A stretch of DNA of 64,000 nucleotides. Source: CAVWDU01 sp963753815. Lineage in GTDB: Bacteria > Pseudomonadota > Gammaproteobacteria > Pseudomonadales > Halieaceae. Position 1 is the first letter of the stretch, and each line of letters starts with the position of its first letter. Below are positions 1 to 8,422 of this stretch, in pieces. The stretch spans positions 2,056,747 to 2,120,746 of the forward strand of contig CAVWDU010000003.1 of assembly GCA_963753815.1 (NCBI GenBank), read 5' to 3'. A program made the position numbers and the translations under genes. The notes below the pieces were generated by a model. That model was not told the origin of the DNA, did no database searches, and saw only the letters and a list, made by a program, of their open reading frames with translations.

Positions 1-1278
1 CGGGCCGGGGTTAAACTGTTGTTTGCCTATCCACAGCTGGAGCAGGGCAGCGTGCTCGATATGCTGGCCTTGGCCCAGCTGCCGACGCTACAGCGGGTGG
101 TGTTGTTACAAGGAGAAGATTCGCGGGCCCAAGACTGGGATGCGTTTCTCGCCAGTGGTGAGGCAGTGGCTCCGCAGCTGGCAGCCGAGCGGGCGGCCAT
201 GATGGGGCCTGACGACCCGATGGATATGCTGTTCACATCGGGCACCACTGGCCAGCCCAAAGGTGTTCTGTGTAGCCATGGCCAGAATGCCATGGTGTTC
301 CAAACCTGGGCAACAACCGTGGGCTTGCGTGCAGACGATATTTATTTGGGGGTCAATCCCTTTTTCCACTCTTTTGGCTACAAGGCGGGCTGGTTTGCCT
401 GCCTGCTGGTGGGCTGCACGATGGTACCTGTGCCTGGGTTCGAAGCCGACGCCATACTTGAAACGATCGAGCGCAAACGCATTACCATGTGGCCGGGCGC
501 ACCGTCTGCCTACCAGATGATTCTCGCCCACCCGGCGCGCCAGCAATACGACTTGTCGAGTTTGCGGCTGGGCGTAACCGGTGCGGCACCGGTATCGGTG
601 GCACTGGTCAAAGCGATGCAGCAGGAACTTGGGTTTGACACGGTAGTGACTGCCTACGGGCTGACAGAGACCTGTGGCGTGGTCACTATTTGCCGCCCCG
701 ACGATGACCCTGAAACCATCTCCACCACCTCGGGTCGTGCGATTGAGGGGGTGGAAGTACAGCTGGTAGACCCCGCTAGCCTGGAACCCGTTGCCGCAGG
801 AACGGTGGGCGAAATCTGGGTGCGCGGTTACAACGTGATGCAGGGCTATTACGAAGACGCCGAGGCCACCCGGCGCGCAATTACCATTGACGGCTGGTTG
901 CGGACCGGCGATATCGGGGTGATGGATACGAGGGCCTATTTGAGCATTACCGACCGGCTTAAGGATATGTACATTATGAATGGCGAAAACGTCTATCCGG
1001 CGGAAGTGGAGCGAGTACTGGCCGGGCTGGAAGGGCTTGTCCAGGTTGCCGTTATCGGCATTGAGCAACAACCCCAGGGCGAAGTCGGGATGGCATTTGT
1101 CGTGCCGGCTGCGGGAGTCAGCTTGACTCCGGAGTCGGTGCTGGATTGGTGCGCCGAGCGACTCGCCCGCTACAAAGTGCCTTTTTATGTACGTTTTGTC
1201 GACGCCTTGCCACTCAATGCGACCGGCAAGGTTCTGAAGACTGAGTTAAAAAAGCGGGCCCGGGAAATGCAGGTATGA
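1..1278 (+). CDS. fadD3: Acyl-CoA ligase, FadD3-like (HIP-CoA synthetase), 5' end outside window
   Basis: Class I adenylate-forming acyl-CoA synthetase. The frame is open to base 1, so the N-terminus lies upstream. Visible motifs are the P-loop SGTTGQPKG (bases 238-264), the FFHSFGYKAG stretch, YGLTET, the WLRTGD hinge motif and the C-terminal NATGKVLK with the catalytic lysine. The NPFFHSFGYKAG region and overall sequence resemble actinobacterial FadD3, which activates the steroid-derived bicyclic propionate HIP to HIP-CoA. The HIP assignment also rests on the ipd/ech genes that follow. Its stop overlaps the next start (ATGA), so it is translationally coupled to a Lrp-type regulator. The alternative is a ligase for another cyclic acid. 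Family certain, substrate inferred. Confidence 0.85.
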   Translation, partial: RAGVKLLFAYPQLEQGSVLDMLALAQLPTLQRVVLLQGEDSRAQDWDAFLASGEAVAPQLAAERAAMMGPDDPMDMLFTSGTTGQPKGVLCSHGQNAMVFQTWATTVGLRADDIYLGVNPFFHSFGYKAGWFACLLVGCTMVPVPGFEADAILETIERKRITMWPGAPSAYQMILAHPARQQYDLSSLRLGVTGAAPVSVALVKAMQQELGFDTVVTAYGLTETCGVVTICRPDDDPETISTTSGRAIEGVEVQLVDPASLEPVAAGTVGEIWVRGYNVMQGYYEDAEATRRAITIDGWLRTGDIGVMDTRAYLSITDRLKDMYIMNGENVYPAEVERVLAGLEGLVQVAVIGIEQQPQGEVGMAFVVPAAGVSLTPESVLDWCAERLARYKVPFYVRFVDALPLNATGKVLKTELKKRAREMQV

Positions 1279-1784
1279 CGGAGGCAAGCGGCAGCTATGT
1301 TGTTAATCCCACAGCGCGGAATTATCGTGCCGAGGGGCTGGACGAGCTGGACTATCGCATTATTAGCTTGCTGCGACGCGACGGCCGGATGCCGTTTCGC
1401 AGTATCGCCAAAGAGCTGCAGTTAACCGAAGCGACAGTGCGCAGCAGGATGCGGCGGATGGAAGCAAGCAACGCCATGCGGGTGGTCGCTGTTACCGATA
1501 TTGAAGCCGCCGGTTTCGCTATGCTGCTGGCTATTGGCGTCGAAGTGGAGGGGCGGGCGCCGGTGATGGTCGCCGAGCAACTGGCGGCTATCGACCAGGT
1601 TTTTTCGGTTAGCGTGGTCATCGGTAATCATGATATTGAAATACTGACGGTCGCCCGTGACCAGGATCAGCTGGACCAGCTGCTGGGGCAGTTGGCCGCC
1701 GTGACCGGGGTGCGCAGGCTGTTACCCTCGCTGGCGGTGAACGTGATGAAGAACCAGCCCCATTGGGTGCCCTTTGATGAATAA
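1275..1784 (+). CDS. Lrp/AsnC-family transcriptional regulator (first of tandem pair)
   Basis: A 169-residue protein with an N-terminal winged HTH (about residues 20-68, LDELDYRIISLLRRDGRMPF followed by a recognition helix TEATVRSRMRRME) and a C-terminal ligand-sensing (RAM/AsnC) domain. It starts inside the fadD3 stop codon (4-base overlap) and its end overlaps the next regulator by 8 bases, so the three genes are probably co-translated. Actinobacterial HIP clusters use the TetR-type repressor KstR2. None is seen here, so this pair is a candidate local regulator of the cluster. The effector is unknown; a CoA thioester or an amino acid are both possible. Confidence 0.85.
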   Translation: MTEASGSYVVNPTARNYRAEGLDELDYRIISLLRRDGRMPFRSIAKELQLTEATVRSRMRRMEASNAMRVVAVTDIEAAGFAMLLAIGVEVEGRAPVMVAEQLAAIDQVFSVSVVIGNHDIEILTVARDQDQLDQLLGQLAAVTGVRRLLPSLAVNVMKNQPHWVPFDE

Positions 1785-2244
1785 GCGCCCGCTGGATAGT
1801 ATCGACCAACAGATCGTGGCGCGACTGGCGTTGGATGCCCGCACCAGCAATCGCCAGATAGCGGCCCAGCTGGGCGTGACAGAAGGCACCGTGCGGGGAC
1901 GGATCAAGCGCCTGGAAGATGATCACCTGATCCGTATTACCGCGATTACCAATATCCGCCGTCTCGACAATCCGATGCTGGGGTTTATCTGGATCGATGT
2001 CGAAAAAAGCAGTGACATAGACGGCGTGGCGCAGGCTCTGGCAGCGCTGGGGCAATTAGGCTTTGTCGGCAAGATGCTGGGCCGCTGTGACCTGTTGGCA
2101 ATCACCATGGTGCAGGATCCCCAGCAGCTATCAGACTTTGTGCATTCGGTGATTAGCGGCATTCCCGGAGTGCGAAAAACAGACGTGACCCTGGGAGTAA
2201 AATTCGTCAAGCATGACTACCGCATCAGCCGCATTGTTGGCTAG
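1777..2244 (+). CDS. Lrp/AsnC-family transcriptional regulator (second of tandem pair)
   Basis: A 155-residue Lrp/AsnC protein, HTH at about residues 5-55 with recognition helix VTEGTVRGRIKRLE, then an AsnC ligand-binding domain. The ATG at 1777 was chosen over an in-frame TTG three bases upstream. It overlaps the stop of the preceding paralogue by 8 bases. The two paralogues have very similar recognition helices but divergent C-terminal domains, which would suit a hetero-oligomeric regulator. This is inferred from arrangement only. Downstream is a 163-base AT-rich intergenic region before ipdA, the most likely operator/promoter region for these proteins. Confidence 0.85.
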   Translation: MNKRPLDSIDQQIVARLALDARTSNRQIAAQLGVTEGTVRGRIKRLEDDHLIRITAITNIRRLDNPMLGFIWIDVEKSSDIDGVAQALAALGQLGFVGKMLGRCDLLAITMVQDPQQLSDFVHSVISGIPGVRKTDVTLGVKFVKHDYRISRIVG

Positions 2245-2407
2245 TGAAAGATTAAAATGCGTAAATATATGCTTAGATAAATGCTAATAATCAAGATTGA
2301 AGTGTAATATGTATCGAATCACGTATTGAGGGCAACAATTGATACCTACAGTTAATCCGTGGCGTTGGGCTCAACCTATGCCGATACCGGTTTAGGCAAG
2401 GCGGGTC

Positions 2408-3283
2408 ATGGATAAAACGATGACATCCCGGCAGGTGGTCGCACAATTGCGCGACGGTATGACCCTGGGGATCGGTGGCTGGGGGCCTCGCCGCAAGCCG
2501 ATGGCGTTGGTGCGTGAAATTCTTCGTTCGCCGCTGAGGGACCTCACCCTGGTGGCCTACGGTGGTGCCGATGTCGGCATGCTTTGTGCCGCGGGCAAAG
2601 TTAAAAAAGTCGTGTTTGCCTTTGTGTCTCTCGATTTCATTCCACTGGAACCCTATTTTCGCCAGGCGCGACAGCGTGGTGAGATCGAAACCATGGAGAT
2701 TGACGAGGGCATGATGTTGCTCGGCCTGCGTGCCGCTGCCTGGGGCTGTCCGTTTATTCCCACAGCAGTCGGTCTGGGCACCGATGTCATTCATATTAAC
2801 GAGGGGCTCGCAGTGATCGACAGTCCCTATGACGACAAGGAATGGGTCGCCATGCCCGCGCTGGCGCTGGATGCCGCCTTGCTTCATGTGGATCGCGCCG
2901 ACGCCAGGGGTGTCTGCCAGATTGTGGGCCCGGACCACTACATGGACGACTGGTTTGCCCGTGCCGCCACTAACACCTACGTGAGCTGCGAAGACATAGT
3001 CGATAGCGAATTTTTTGCCAATAGTGATGAGGCGCGATACGTTTTTTGGGAGCGCAGTGCAACCACCGGTGTGGTGCATATACCGGGAGGTGCCCATCCG
3101 TGCTCCTGTAATCCACATTACGGTTTCGATGTGGCGCACTTTAAGGAATACAACGCCGGCGCCAAAGCGGGTGGGTTTGCAGCCTATGCGGAGAAATACA
3201 TCAACAACTTGAGTGAGGCCGATTACCAGCAACGGGTGGGGGGACTCGATGCTATTCAGCAGCTGCCGTTGCCGGTTTACTAG
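2408..3283 (+). CDS. ipdA: IpdA-like CoA-transferase-family ring-C hydrolase, alpha subunit
   Basis: A 291-residue protein of the type I CoA-transferase fold, closely resembling IpdA of steroid degraders: GIGGWGPRRKPMA near the N-terminus, YGGADVGMLCAAGKVK, and IDEGMMLLGLRAAA, whose Glu100 matches the region of the essential glutamate in IpdA. IpdAB acts as a hydrolase, not a transferase: it opens the last steroid ring (ring C) of COCHEA-CoA by a retro-Claisen-like cleavage in the cytosol. The partner ipdB follows after an unusually long 150-base gap. The AT-rich gap upstream (2245-2407) suggests that transcription may restart here. The start ATG has an AAGGCGGG stretch just upstream. Confidence 0.9.
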   Translation: MDKTMTSRQVVAQLRDGMTLGIGGWGPRRKPMALVREILRSPLRDLTLVAYGGADVGMLCAAGKVKKVVFAFVSLDFIPLEPYFRQARQRGEIETMEIDEGMMLLGLRAAAWGCPFIPTAVGLGTDVIHINEGLAVIDSPYDDKEWVAMPALALDAALLHVDRADARGVCQIVGPDHYMDDWFARAATNTYVSCEDIVDSEFFANSDEARYVFWERSATTGVVHIPGGAHPCSCNPHYGFDVAHFKEYNAGAKAGGFAAYAEKYINNLSEADYQQRVGGLDAIQQLPLPVY

Positions 3284-3433
3284 TGCGGATCTTACCGCAG
3301 TGATCCCGGCAAACCGTGATGCTGGCATTGGGCTAGCGAACGTAAAGCAGGCGACAGGCCTGTATCTATGCATACCAGGGGCTTTGACGGATGGGCGGGT
3401 GTTTCGTTCGGGCGATAACGGGAGGTGAGCGCA

Positions 3434-4246
3434 ATGGCGGAAGTTCCGGCCGATGATTACAGCCTGGCTGAATTGATGGTTTGTGCCAATGCTGAGGTTT
3501 ATAAAAACGATGGTGAAATATTAGTCAGTGGTATCGGTATTTTGCCGCGGCTGGCTGCAAGCCTGGCAATGAAAACCTGCAATACCGACATCATGATGAC
3601 CGACTCCGAAGCCTGGTTACTATCCCAGCCCAATCCTCTGGGTAGTCGGGCCGCCAACTTCCGGCAGATGAACGAAACCTGGATGGGCTTCTCCCGTATT
3701 TTTGATAACGTATGGAGTGGCAAGCGTCATATCACGGGCGGCCCGAGCCAGATCGATCGTTTTGGCCAGGCCAATATTTCGGCACTGGGCGCAAGCTACT
3801 CCCAACCCAAGGTGCAAATGTTAGGTGTGAGGGGCTTTCCAGGTAACTCTATTTGTCATGCCAACAGCTGGTTTGTGCCGTCGCACAACACCCGGGTTTT
3901 TGTAAAGGGCGAATGCGACGTGGTATGCACCATAGGGTATAACCCCAGGCGTTTGCCCAAAGGTTACAGCCTGGATGATATTGACCTGAGGCGGATCATT
4001 ACTGATCTTTGCGTAATGGATTTTGGCGGGCCGAATCACCAGCTTCGGCTGCTGTCACTGCACCCGGGTATCAGCACAGAACAGGTGCAGGACAATACCG
4101 GTTTCGAGCTGCATATTCCGCAACAGGTGGCGAAGACGCCAGCCCCGACTGAATTGCAGCTGGCGGTGATTGCGGCACTCGACCCCCACGACTTGCGATC
4201 CCGGCAACTGCCGGATAATCCTCCTGGCAATCGCAGTACAGCTTAG
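3434..4246 (+). CDS. ipdB: IpdB-like CoA-transferase-family ring-C hydrolase, beta subunit
   Basis: A 270-residue beta subunit of the IpdAB hydrolase. It shows the family stretches DGEILVSGIGILPRLA, TDSEAWLL, GGPSQIDRFGQANISALG and VRGFPGNSICHA found in IpdB. I place the start at the ATG at 3434, because a GGAGG Shine-Dalgarno sequence ends 8 bases before it; an in-frame GTG at 3425 overlaps that sequence and is unlikely. The gene is separated from ipdA by 150 bases, whereas the two subunit genes are normally adjacent. ipdC follows after 17 bases. Assignment is firm from sequence; substrate is by homology. Confidence 0.9.
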   Translation: MAEVPADDYSLAELMVCANAEVYKNDGEILVSGIGILPRLAASLAMKTCNTDIMMTDSEAWLLSQPNPLGSRAANFRQMNETWMGFSRIFDNVWSGKRHITGGPSQIDRFGQANISALGASYSQPKVQMLGVRGFPGNSICHANSWFVPSHNTRVFVKGECDVVCTIGYNPRRLPKGYSLDDIDLRRIITDLCVMDFGGPNHQLRLLSLHPGISTEQVQDNTGFELHIPQQVAKTPAPTELQLAVIAALDPHDLRSRQLPDNPPGNRSTA

Positions 4247-4263
4247 GCACTTTGGTACCCTGG

Positions 4264-5343
4264 ATGACTGTCAACTTACAGACTCGACTAACGCAATTGC
4301 TGGGCTGTCGTTATCCCGTTATCCAGACAGCGATGGGTTGGGTGTCTGACCCAAACCTGGTGGCGGCAAGTTGCAATGCTGGTGGTTTTGGCTTTCTTGC
4401 CGGAGCGACCATTCCACCCGCCGACATCGAACGCGACATCCTGCGTACCATCGCCCTCACCGACAGGCCCTTTGGCGTCAATTTTCATATGTATCAGCCC
4501 AATGCCGCCGACATTGTCGAGCTGGTAATCAGGTATGGGGTCAAGGCGGTAAGTTATTCGCGCTCACCCGGAAAAAAGATGATCGCGAGGCTGAAACAGC
4601 ATGGTGTGGTCTGTATTCCTACGGTAGGACTTGCCAAACATGCCATTAAGGCGGTGGAGCTAGGCGCTGATGCGGTGACTGTGCAGGGAGGCGAGGGTGG
4701 TGGTCACACCGGCAGCATTCCGACAACCCTGTTGATGCCCGAGGTTATCGACGCGGTTGGCGAGCATGTGCCGGTGGTTGCAGCCGGAGGCTTCAAGGAT
4801 GGCCGCGGGCTGGCTGGCGCGCTGGCCTGGGGAGCTGACGGTATTGCTATGGGGACACGTTTTTTGCTAAGCCGAGAATCTCCAGTGCCGCAGCCCACCA
4901 AAGATTACTATCTCAACTGCAAAGATCCCGGGCAGATTATTGTGTCGAAGGCAATGGATGGCATTCCGCAGCGCATGCTGATGAACAAAATGCTGACCCG
5001 GTTAGTGGCTGGCGGAAGCCTGCGTAAGCTGGCATTGGCACTGCACAGCGGACTGCGCTACCAAAGCCATACGGGTGCCAGTGTTGGCAGTTTGCTGAAG
5101 TTGGCAATTGCCCAATCCAAAAGCGGCGAAATCACTTTGTCGCAGTCCATTATGTCGGCCAATGCTCCCATGATTATCCAGCGCGCAATGGTTGATGGTA
5201 TGCCAGATGAAGGGGTGCTGCCGTCGGGGCAGGTCGCCGGGACTATCGACCGTTTGCTCAGCTGCGAAGAAATCATTAGCACCATCGTTGCTGAGGCTGA
5301 GCAACGCCTGCGCGAACTGGCGGTGCGGGTTAGTCCGACATAA
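4264..5343 (+). CDS. ipdC: IpdC-like FMN-dependent oxidoreductase (nitronate monooxygenase family)
   Basis: A 359-residue TIM-barrel flavoprotein of the nitronate monooxygenase/NPD family. Motifs include YPVIQTAMGWVSDPNLVAA at the N-terminus, AGGFGFLAG, the FMN phosphate motif QGGEGGGHTG, AAGGFKDGRGLAGALAWGAD and MGTRFLLS. In HIP degradation IpdC is thought to desaturate the ring-C CoA ester before ring opening. The start at 4264 (ATG) was preferred to a TTG at 4252. It follows ipdB by 17 bases and precedes echA20 by 21 bases, in the same order (reversed) as Mycobacterium echA20-ipdA-ipdB-ipdC. A generic nitronate monooxygenase is the alternative, made unlikely by context. Confidence 0.85.
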   Translation: MTVNLQTRLTQLLGCRYPVIQTAMGWVSDPNLVAASCNAGGFGFLAGATIPPADIERDILRTIALTDRPFGVNFHMYQPNAADIVELVIRYGVKAVSYSRSPGKKMIARLKQHGVVCIPTVGLAKHAIKAVELGADAVTVQGGEGGGHTGSIPTTLLMPEVIDAVGEHVPVVAAGGFKDGRGLAGALAWGADGIAMGTRFLLSRESPVPQPTKDYYLNCKDPGQIIVSKAMDGIPQRMLMNKMLTRLVAGGSLRKLALALHSGLRYQSHTGASVGSLLKLAIAQSKSGEITLSQSIMSANAPMIIQRAMVDGMPDEGVLPSGQVAGTIDRLLSCEEIISTIVAEAEQRLRELAVRVSPT

Positions 5344-5364
5344 TGTGCACGATGAGGAGATGCA

Positions 5365-6126
5365 ATGACTAAACCCTTCCAGCTTTCTATCAATGCCGGT
5401 ATCGCTGAATTGATCCTCGATCACCCGCCGGTAAACGCCTTCAACAGCGACGGCTGGTTCGCCATCGCGCGCCAATTGGAGGCGCTCGGCGGCGACGATA
5501 AGGTGCGAGTCATTATTATTGCAGCCCACGGCAAGGGCTTTTGTGCCGGCGTCGATATCAAGGAGCTGGCGGCAGATAGCAAGGCTATCGTCAGGGTCAA
5601 CCAGGGCAACTACGATACGTTCAAGGCGATTCACCTGAATCCCAAGCCGGTCATCGCTGCACTGCATGGCTTTGTGCTGGGTGGCGGCATTGGCATTAGC
5701 GGCGCCGCCGATATTATTGTGGCGTCAGACTGCACCCGCTTTGGCGTCCCCGAGATTGATCGCGGCGCTATGGGTGGCGGTGCTCACCTGCAGCGTATGT
5801 TCCCGGTGCAGAAGGTGCGCTATATGTATTTTACCGGCGAGTTTATCGATGCTGCCGAGGCCTACCGTCTCGGCGCGGTCGAGCGCGTGGTGGCAAGGGA
5901 AAAGGTACTGGATGTCGCGCGCGACATTGCCGGCAAAATAGCGGCCAAGTCGCCGGCTATGGTGCGGCTTGCCAAACAAGCCCTCAGCGGCATTGAAGAT
6001 GGCGACCTTGAACACAAATACCGTGGCGAGCAGGGCTTTACCTTCGAGGCCTATACCATGGGAGATTCCCAGGAAGCGCGGGATGCCTTTGTGGCGAAAC
6101 GCAATGCCGATTTCGGTGAGCACTGA
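5365..6126 (+). CDS. echA20: EchA20-like crotonase-fold ring-D hydrolase
   Basis: A 253-residue crotonase-superfamily protein. HGKGFCAGVDIKEL and HGFVLGGGIGISGAADI form the two oxyanion-hole regions, followed by FGVPEIDRGAMGGGAHLQRM and a C-terminal YRGEQGFTFEAY stretch that matches EchA20 rather than ordinary enoyl-CoA hydratases. EchA20 hydrolyses the beta-diketone of ring D in the HIP pathway (HIEC-CoA to COCHEA-CoA), giving the substrate for IpdAB. A Shine-Dalgarno GAGGAG lies just before the ATG. It sits directly between ipdC and the acyl-CoA dehydrogenase pair. Confidence 0.88.
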   Translation: MTKPFQLSINAGIAELILDHPPVNAFNSDGWFAIARQLEALGGDDKVRVIIIAAHGKGFCAGVDIKELAADSKAIVRVNQGNYDTFKAIHLNPKPVIAALHGFVLGGGIGISGAADIIVASDCTRFGVPEIDRGAMGGGAHLQRMFPVQKVRYMYFTGEFIDAAEAYRLGAVERVVAREKVLDVARDIAGKIAAKSPAMVRLAKQALSGIEDGDLEHKYRGEQGFTFEAYTMGDSQEARDAFVAKRNADFGEH

Positions 6127-6144
6127 GCTGAGGGTTTGATACAT

Positions 6145-6171
6145 ATGATCAGCAAAAAACTGAGACACTGA
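6145..6171 (+). other. Possible 8-codon upstream ORF overlapping the next start
   Basis: In the 44-base gap after echA20 there is an ATG at 6145 opening an 8-codon frame (MISKKLRH) whose TGA stop shares its last base with the ATG of the following acyl-CoA dehydrogenase (TGATG). A GAGGG lies 10 bases upstream. Such overlaps allow translational coupling by re-initiation. It may be chance: eight codons carry no statistical weight. Confidence 0.2.
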
Positions 6172-7337
6172 TGGACCTAAATTACAGTGCACAGCAGCTG
6201 CAATTTCGCGCCGAGATTCGCGCCTGGTTAGCCGACAATGTGCCGTCACAGCCACTGCCGAGTTTCGATACCGCCGAGGGGTTTGCGCTGCATCGTGAAT
6301 GGGAAGCCAGGCTCAATGCCGGTCGCTGGGGGATGGTTACCTGGCCCGAGGCGCTGGGCGGTCGGGCTTGCGACTTGATCGATTGGCTGATTTTTGAGGA
6401 GGAGTACTATCGCGCTGGAGCACCGCTTCGGGTCAACCAGAACGGCATATTCCTGCTCGGTCCCACCTTGATGGAATACGGCACTGAGGCGCAAAAAAAG
6501 CGCTTTCTACCGAAGATGGCAAGCGGGGGCGAAGTTTGGTGCCAGGCCTGGTCGGAACCCAATGCCGGCTCGGATATGGCGGCCATTCGCGCCAGGGCTG
6601 ATTTGCGCGACGACCAATACATCATTAACGGCCAGAAGATCTGGTCGACCCGGGCAGTTTGGGCGGATTGGTGCTTCGGCATGTTTCGTACCGATCCAAA
6701 ATCCAGTCGCCACCATGGCCTGACCTTTATCCTGGTGCCGATGAATGCCAGGGGCATTACGGTGCGGCCCATTGCGCAGCTCAATGGTCTGCCGGGTTTT
6801 GCGGAGATCTTTTTCGATGATGTAGCGGTATCCGTCGACAATCGACTGGGTGGCGAAGGCGAGGGTTGGGCCGTCGCCATGGCCACTGCCGGCTTTGAGC
6901 GCGGCTTGATGCTGCGCAGTCCGGCTCGATTCCAGCACACGGCCCGCCAATTGGTGGAGTTGTACCAGACCAACAAGGCTTTTGCAGATTTCGATCCAGG
7001 CCTTGCTGACGCGGTGCTGCGCGCTTATATGGACGCCGAGGCCTATGCCCTGGTGACATACCAGACGGCCTGCCGCCTGATGCAGGGTGGCAAAATAGGT
7101 GCTGAGGCATCGACCAACAAAATCTTCTGGTCGGAGCTGGATCGGCAGATGCACGCTACCGCCATGTCAATCCTGGGGGCCCGGGCAGAATTACTGCCCC
7201 ACGCGCCCGCCGCGATGGGGGTGGGCAACTGGCTCGACGGCTGGCTGTTCTCGCAGTCGGGGCCGATCTACGCTGGCACCAATGAGATCCAGCGCAACAT
7301 CATCGCCGAGCGTATGCTCGGGATGCCGCGCAAGTAG
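6171..7337 (+). CDS. Acyl-CoA dehydrogenase, alpha-type subunit of a probable heteromeric HIP-pathway enzyme
   Basis: A 388-residue FAD-dependent acyl-CoA dehydrogenase. FAD/substrate motifs WCQAWSEPNAGSD (residues 123-135) and ING.K.W.T (152-160) are present, as is the C-terminal GTNEIQRNIIAERMLG. The classical catalytic Glu of the YEGT motif is replaced (IYAGT), while a Glu sits in helix G (GFERG, Glu243), the position used by isovaleryl- and long-chain-type enzymes. Steroid-degrading FadE proteins often work as alpha2beta2 heterotetramers encoded by adjacent genes, and the next gene is a beta-type protein. It probably desaturates a CoA ester from the HIP pathway; which one cannot be told. 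It begins within a TGATG overlap with a tiny upstream ORF. Confidence 0.85.
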   Translation: MDLNYSAQQLQFRAEIRAWLADNVPSQPLPSFDTAEGFALHREWEARLNAGRWGMVTWPEALGGRACDLIDWLIFEEEYYRAGAPLRVNQNGIFLLGPTLMEYGTEAQKKRFLPKMASGGEVWCQAWSEPNAGSDMAAIRARADLRDDQYIINGQKIWSTRAVWADWCFGMFRTDPKSSRHHGLTFILVPMNARGITVRPIAQLNGLPGFAEIFFDDVAVSVDNRLGGEGEGWAVAMATAGFERGLMLRSPARFQHTARQLVELYQTNKAFADFDPGLADAVLRAYMDAEAYALVTYQTACRLMQGGKIGAEASTNKIFWSELDRQMHATAMSILGARAELLPHAPAAMGVGNWLDGWLFSQSGPIYAGTNEIQRNIIAERMLGMPRK

Positions 7338-7348
7338 CCGGGGTGGGT

Positions 7349-8422
7349 ATGGATTTCACTTTTAGCGATGATCAAATCCGGTTTCAGCAAACTTTACGGG
7401 ATTTTTTGGCGAAGGAAGTCAGCACTGAAAAAATCCGTCTGGGCTGGGATTCGTCTTTCGGTCGCAGTGACACTTTGTGGGCGCAACTTGCCGAGCTGGG
7501 GTTGACCGCGGTAACGATCCCGGAGCAGTTCGGCGGCTTGGGTATGGGGGCGATCGATTTTGTGCTGCTGGCACAGGAGGCAGGATATGCGGCGCTGCCT
7601 GAACCGCTGGTGCACACTGTGCTGGTGGCTGTACCAACCTTGTTAGCTGCTGGCAGTCTGGCGTTGCAGAATCAGTGGTTACCCGCGATAGCCAGTGGCC
7701 AGGCGAGGGTTGCTGTAGGCCTGCAAGCTAATCTGTTAGTCGAAGATGCTCATCTCGCGGACTTGCTGATTGTGGAACGCGATGGGTGTGTTTATGCGGT
7801 GCCGGCTGGTGCTGCGGGCTTGTCACTCAACGCGTCGATAGATCCTTCGCGTCGTTTGTATGGGGTAGATTTTGAGCCGGCTGCGGCTTTGTTATTGGCC
7901 GAGCACGATGCGGCGCGCAAGCTGGTGGCAGTCGCGTTGAATCATGGCGCGTTGGGCGTTGCCGCAGAGTGTCTTGGCCTGGCCCAGCGAATGGTCGATA
8001 TGGCGGTTGCTTACAGTAGCGATCGGCAACAGTTCGGCGCAGCAATAGGCAGCTTCCAGGCGATCAAGCATCTGCTGGCGAATGTGGCCTTGAAGCTGGA
8101 ATATGCGCGGGGTCCGGTGTATCGCGCGGCTTATTCGCTGACACATGGTCTGGGTGCGAGGGATATGCACGTTAGCCACGCTAAGCTCGCGGGCTGTGAA
8201 GCGGCGCAGCTGGCGGCAAGTAATAGTATGCAGGTGCACGGGGCGATGGGTTACACCTGGGAGGTCGATCTGCACATTTTTATGAAGCGGGCATGGGCTT
8301 ATAACAATGCCTGGGGTAGTGCTGGATTTCACAAGCGCCGGGTAGCGGAGTATGTGTTTGCCGACAGTGCTGTTTTGGGACCGGGGAGTACTTTTTATGA
8401 GGATGGCAGTGCGGCTAATTAG
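7349..8422 (+). CDS. Acyl-CoA dehydrogenase, beta-type partner subunit
   Basis: A 357-residue acyl-CoA dehydrogenase-fold protein of the shorter, degenerate beta type. It keeps the FAD-contact stretch SSDRQQFGAAIGSFQAIKHLLA and MQVHGAMGYTWEVDLH, but the C-terminal G-T-x-E-I-Q motif and recognisable catalytic Glu are missing. It lies 11 bases after the alpha-type gene, as in FadE alpha/beta pairs of steroid degraders. ATG at 7349 was chosen over a GTG at 7343. Its last codons (GCG GCT AAT TAG) are the first bases of the repeat unit that follows, so the gene end has been copied into the tandem array. Confidence 0.83.
   Translation: MDFTFSDDQIRFQQTLRDFLAKEVSTEKIRLGWDSSFGRSDTLWAQLAELGLTAVTIPEQFGGLGMGAIDFVLLAQEAGYAALPEPLVHTVLVAVPTLLAAGSLALQNQWLPAIASGQARVAVGLQANLLVEDAHLADLLIVERDGCVYAVPAGAAGLSLNASIDPSRRLYGVDFEPAAALLLAEHDAARKLVAVALNHGALGVAAECLGLAQRMVDMAVAYSSDRQQFGAAIGSFQAIKHLLANVALKLEYARGPVYRAAYSLTHGLGARDMHVSHAKLAGCEAAQLAASNSMQVHGAMGYTWEVDLHIFMKRAWAYNNAWGSAGFHKRRVAEYVFADSAVLGPGSTFYEDGSAAN

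Noticed and set aside
106..1071. 321-codon open frame antisense to fadD3
   Set aside because: Shadow of the conserved ligase; no domain or ribosome site.
2291..3373. 360-codon open frame antisense to ipdA
   Set aside because: It lies entirely opposite a well-conserved gene, has no recognisable domain, and arises from codon bias of the + strand gene.
3213..3428. 71-codon frame spanning the ipdA-ipdB gap
   Set aside because: It starts inside ipdA in another frame and has no good ribosome site or recognisable composition.
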